Part shown: piece by piece, positions 60,926 through 64,000 of the stretch
How positions within the stretch are numbered: the stretch's first letter is position 1
How the letters are laid out: each line of letters starts with the position of its first letter
Assembly: GCA_961205875.1 (NCBI GenBank)
Contig: OY540822.1
Span: forward strand, 12,216,501 to 12,280,500
DNA from: Sialis fuliginosa
Taxonomy: Eukaryota > Arthropoda > Insecta > Megaloptera > Sialidae
Reading direction: 5' to 3'
DNA: 64,000 nt
The notes under the pieces: model-generated
Seen by the model: the letters and a program-made list of their open reading frames with translations, nothing else
Told to the model about the DNA's origin: nothing
Database searches by the model: none
Translations under genes and position numbers: made by a program

Positions 60926-61540
60926 CTGCAGAAATAACGCCAAATTACAATCAAATCAAATATCACAATCTTACAATTCCACGGCTAACAGCTAAACGGC
61001 ATTCAACACAATATTAATACTACAATCAGCAAAAACTTATGTGCACGTAATATGCATATTTTAAAGAATAGTTTACAATTACCATTTTGATGAATTGTAT
61101 TAAAATATGTATGTATGTATTATGTCTCCAGTGCTTCTCAAACAGTCATTTTCTAATATCCCGTTATCCAAATAAGTGTTATTAAATTAGTAATCTTTAA
61201 ATTTTAAATTAGTACCTTTATAAATTATAACTACATGCAAGATTACTCAACAGGAAGTATTAGCAGTTACCTCGAGATACGTCTTTTTGTATATAAAATA
61301 TTTAATTTAACCCCCTCGAAACCATGAAACATTCGTCTGAATTTTTTTGTCTGAAAAATCGTTGATTAAAAATAGTCTTTACATTATATTATATTATACA
61401 TTTTTAGATAATAAAGAGGGAGGAAAAATTATCCCCGACAAATGCGCTCAAAAAGAAAAATATATAATAAAGTAATTAAATATTAAAATGATTCATATAT
61501 TACTTAAAAAAATAATATAATAGTAGTGACGTTACATATA
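60926..61540. other. orb2 intron sequence, no further exon found
   Basis: I looked on the minus strand for further orb2 exons with an acceptor, donor and the expected Gln-rich N-terminus and saw none between 60926 and 64000. Confidence 0.45.
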
Positions 61541-61728
61541 AATAAAAACAAACTAGTTTGTCTAAACGTCAAAATTTATTTAAGAAAAGGTAATCGCAAG
61601 CTTTCGATTCACAGAATCATCGTCAGGCTATTAATAAAGATTTAAATAATCTGTGAATCGAAAGCTTGCGATTAAGTACCTATTCTTAAATAAATTTTGA
61701 CGTTTAGAAAAACAAGTTTGTTTTTATT
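61541..61728. repeat. Fold-back palindrome with hammerhead-like motif
   Basis: The arms 61541-61618 and 61648-61728 are reverse complements with small differences, and the outer ends read AATAAAAACAAAC. On the minus strand the left arm has CTGACGA (61626-61620), one T, a GATTC/GAATC stem and GAAA (61605-61602). The right arm keeps the stem and GAAA but has lost CTGACGA. Confidence 0.65.
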
Positions 61729-62668
61729 ACTTAAAAAATATATGAAATTATTAAAGAAACATAATAGAAATAATAATTGATAATTAATGTTTACTCGATA
61801 ATTACTTTAACTTTTTTTGGGCGCTTGTGTCAGAACTGCATTAGTCGAGGGTTTTACAATCGGGTGACCATAAAAAATATCTTAATAAAAGTCAAGCGCA
61901 TTTTTCGGTAATATTTTTTCTTCTTGACTGCAAAGTTATGTCACGCAATTTTTTTCTAAATGGAAATATAGGTCATGTTTGGTATCATTGGAAAGACATT
62001 GTTTTCTCTTTACTATAACATGTGAAAATATCAGTCGTGTATTTAAAAGAAGTAATTGAAAAGTTTAAGCTAAACACCAATATTGAATGTCGAATTATTG
62101 ATAAAAGGAAAACGTATAAGTTTTATAGCGAGTTTTAAATATTTATTAGTTCCGATATTTATATTTCAATTCACTGCCTACTTTATAGGTTGTTTTTAAA
62201 TTATTTTTATCAAGAAAACCACTGAAGCGATTTGAATTTTTCCGAGAAAAACCACAAAGATACGTTTTCAGGGTGCTAAGAAGTTACGTTAAATATAGTA
62301 AAAAAATTGTTTTAACATTTATAAAAATAATAAAAAAACAAAAGACGATGGCCATTAGTGAAAATCGGTTACTTATTTTATTAAACATCAATATTAAGTC
62401 ATATTGGTAAATGAATAATTATTGTTTTACTAAAAAAATGTTTTTGAAATTTTCATGTGATGGTTTATATATCATCAAATACCCAATTTTAACAATTATT
62501 ATACTAATTTACCTGGAATTTAAACATATTTATCAAAATATGGGGTTGTCAAAATTCTGTTTTCATAACGAATATGAAATTCTAAGATGTAATTTTCTGT
62601 CGTTTTAATAACTATACGAATAATTAACACGGACAGGATAATGTGTTACTTGCAAAAATATCACTAAT
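61729..62668. other. Gene-free AT-rich DNA
   Basis: No gene or repeat boundary is supported. A 65-codon frame at 62411 has no features beyond AT-rich codons. Confidence 0.45.
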
Positions 62669-63217
62669 AGTCCTCGGTCCCGGCTTTAAATTTTGAAATA
62701 AAAAATACTCCTCTGAAATTTCGTGGCGTAACCTACAACTTTTTTATCTTCGAAAATTCTGAGAATTGGGACGTTTTTGATCTGGCATGCGTCAAACATT
62801 TTTAGGGCGTAGATAAGGGCAAAATACCATTGATTTTTGTAGGTTAGTATAACTATAATATTTTACTATTATTTATCTAGCAATTGTGCAAAAAATATTG
62901 GGGCATTTAGCGAGACCTACACCCTCAACATGTCAAATTCATGATGTTATATAATTTATAAATAATTACTTATTACTGATATGTGTACAATTGCTAGATA
63001 AATAATAGTATAATGTTATAGTTATACTGGCTTTCAAAAATCAAGGGTCTTTTGCCCTGATCTACGCCCTAAAAATGTTTGACGCATGCCACATCAAAAA
63101 CGCCCCAATTCTCAGAATTTTCGAAGATAAAAAAGTGGTAGGTTACGTCAAAATGAATCCACTCACGAAGTTTCAGAGTATTTTTTATTTCAAAATTTAA
63201 AGCCGGGACCGAGGACT
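62669..63217. mobile_element. Fold-back element, about 220-bp arms
   Basis: The arms 62669-62887 and 62987-63217 are reverse complements, with outer ends AGTCCTCGGTCCCGGCTTTA and inner ends near 'tttatctagcaattgt'. A 99-bp spacer separates them. No target duplication was identified. Confidence 0.8.
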
Positions 63218-63455
63218 AAGTCTCGAGCAACGCCAGGCTACTCAGTTAATGTCAAAATAAAAAGAACATTTTTTTTAATGATAGCAAATATTTATGATTT
63301 ATTACCTATATTGTTTCATGACTTCATAACAACGTATTTACGAGGAAAACAAAAATTACTGTCGGAAAAATACGCTTGAATTTCCCACTGAATTTTTAAG
63401 ACATTTTGGTCATCCTGTATATTAAAATTCAATACAGTATTTTTTAAAGTATATA

Positions 63456-63621
63456 TAGTGAAATTTTGTTAGTACGTTTTTGAAGGAACTTGAATAAAAA
63501 CACGTACTAACGAGAAAAACGTACTAGCGAAATATTTTAAACATGGGGTCTTATGGAAGAATGCCAGGACCTAAAAAAACAAAACGTACTATGGCGCAAA
63601 CGTACTAACGAGGTTTCACTG
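63456..63621. mobile_element. pogo/Tigger-like MITE
   Basis: The left end (T)AGTGAAATTTTGTTAGTACG and right end CGTACTAACGAGGTTTCACTG are inverted repeats of the pogo/Tigger CAGTG type. TA lies outside both (63454-63455 and 63622-63623). Internally 'cgtactaacgag' and 'cgtactagcga' repeat. Confidence 0.65.
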
Positions 63622-63623
63622 TA

Positions 63624-63891
63624 CACGGAAAAAATATACTGTAAGAATTACAGTTTTTCCTGTCTATCCCGGATAGTAAGCGAATACATATAATATTTTA
63701 CTGTCTGAAACTGTAATAATATAATTTTAAGTTGTAATGTTTGCAATTTATCCATCAAATTGAGTATTATATTACATTACAGTCTAAAATTGTATAATTA
63801 CAGTTTCAGAGAGTAGAACAGTATATGTTTTCGCTTACTATCCGGGATAGATAGGAAAAACTGTAATTCTTACAGTATATTTTTTTCCGTG
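63624..63891. mobile_element. TIR MITE with CACGGAAAAAA ends, TA duplication
   Basis: CACGGAAAAAATATACTGTA at the left is inverted at the right as TACAGTATATTTTTTTCCGTG. TA flanks both ends (63622-63623 and 63892-63893). The arms of about 80 bp also share 'actatccgggatag'. It abuts the preceding MITE and shares its TA. Confidence 0.8.
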
Positions 63892-64000
63892 TAGTTTCAT
63901 TTTCAAATTTCTGTAAAATGATATCTTAATTCGTTTCAGATAGAAGTTAAAATCAAATTTATATATGGTAGAAATATAATATTAAAATCAATATGATAAA

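Overview
This window is AT-rich eukaryotic DNA, almost certainly from an insect. Four conserved spliced genes can be read exon by exon, and their proteins match the insect and animal forms of PMCA, EHD/Past1, LIPT1 and Orb2/CPEB2-4. Several dispersed repeats (for example 19960-20172 and 59630-59815, which end in 'gaa(a/g)tcggttaaaa') resemble repeats I associate with moths and butterflies. Lepidoptera is therefore my best guess, but it is an inference.

Positions 1-34550 contain no gene I can support apart from those of a retroelement. The stretch is a graveyard of mobile DNA. It holds a Penelope-like element (8383-12371) with a reverse transcriptase ORF and a GIY-YIG endonuclease ORF separated by a one-base frameshift, flanked by direct and inverted pseudo-LTRs and apparently inserted in the TC(TA)n start of a Helitron-like repeat. 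It also holds many short non-autonomous elements whose boundaries can be placed by target-site duplications: TA-flanked MITEs at 1583 and 20451, hAT-like MITEs at 17583, 19007 and 27508, 3-bp-flanked Harbinger-like elements at 14889 and 28864, and several near-perfect fold-back palindromes.

Positions 34604-46916 (+) are the plasma-membrane calcium ATPase gene. There are 15 common coding exons, a 39-nt cassette among them, followed by alternative C-termini. One exon (43908-44177) gives one ending. An exon pair (45098-45166 and 46695-46916) gives another. Each ending carries its own calmodulin-binding continuation and its own C-terminal class I PDZ-ligand-like tetrapeptide. The 3' part of the gene is much richer in GC than the rest. 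Intron 10 carries two well-dated hAT MITEs.

Positions 48548-50651 (-) encode an EHD/Past1 endocytic-recycling ATPase, convergent with PMCA. It is divergent from LIPT1 (52273-54180, +), a mitochondrial lipoyltransferase; a TATA box lies in the shared upstream region. Positions 57780-60925 (-) are the C-terminal exons of an Orb2-type CPEB translational regulator (two RRMs and a zinc-binding domain); its 5' exons lie beyond the window. Positions 61500-64000 again contain palindromes and MITEs.

The most unusual signal is a shared motif, CTGANGA, one extra base, a short stem-loop, then GAAA. It recurs in the Penelope-like pseudo-LTRs and in three unrelated-looking palindromes (543-727, 23471-23702, 61541-61728). 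It resembles a hammerhead ribozyme core and suggests that these palindromes are non-autonomous relatives of Penelope-like elements.
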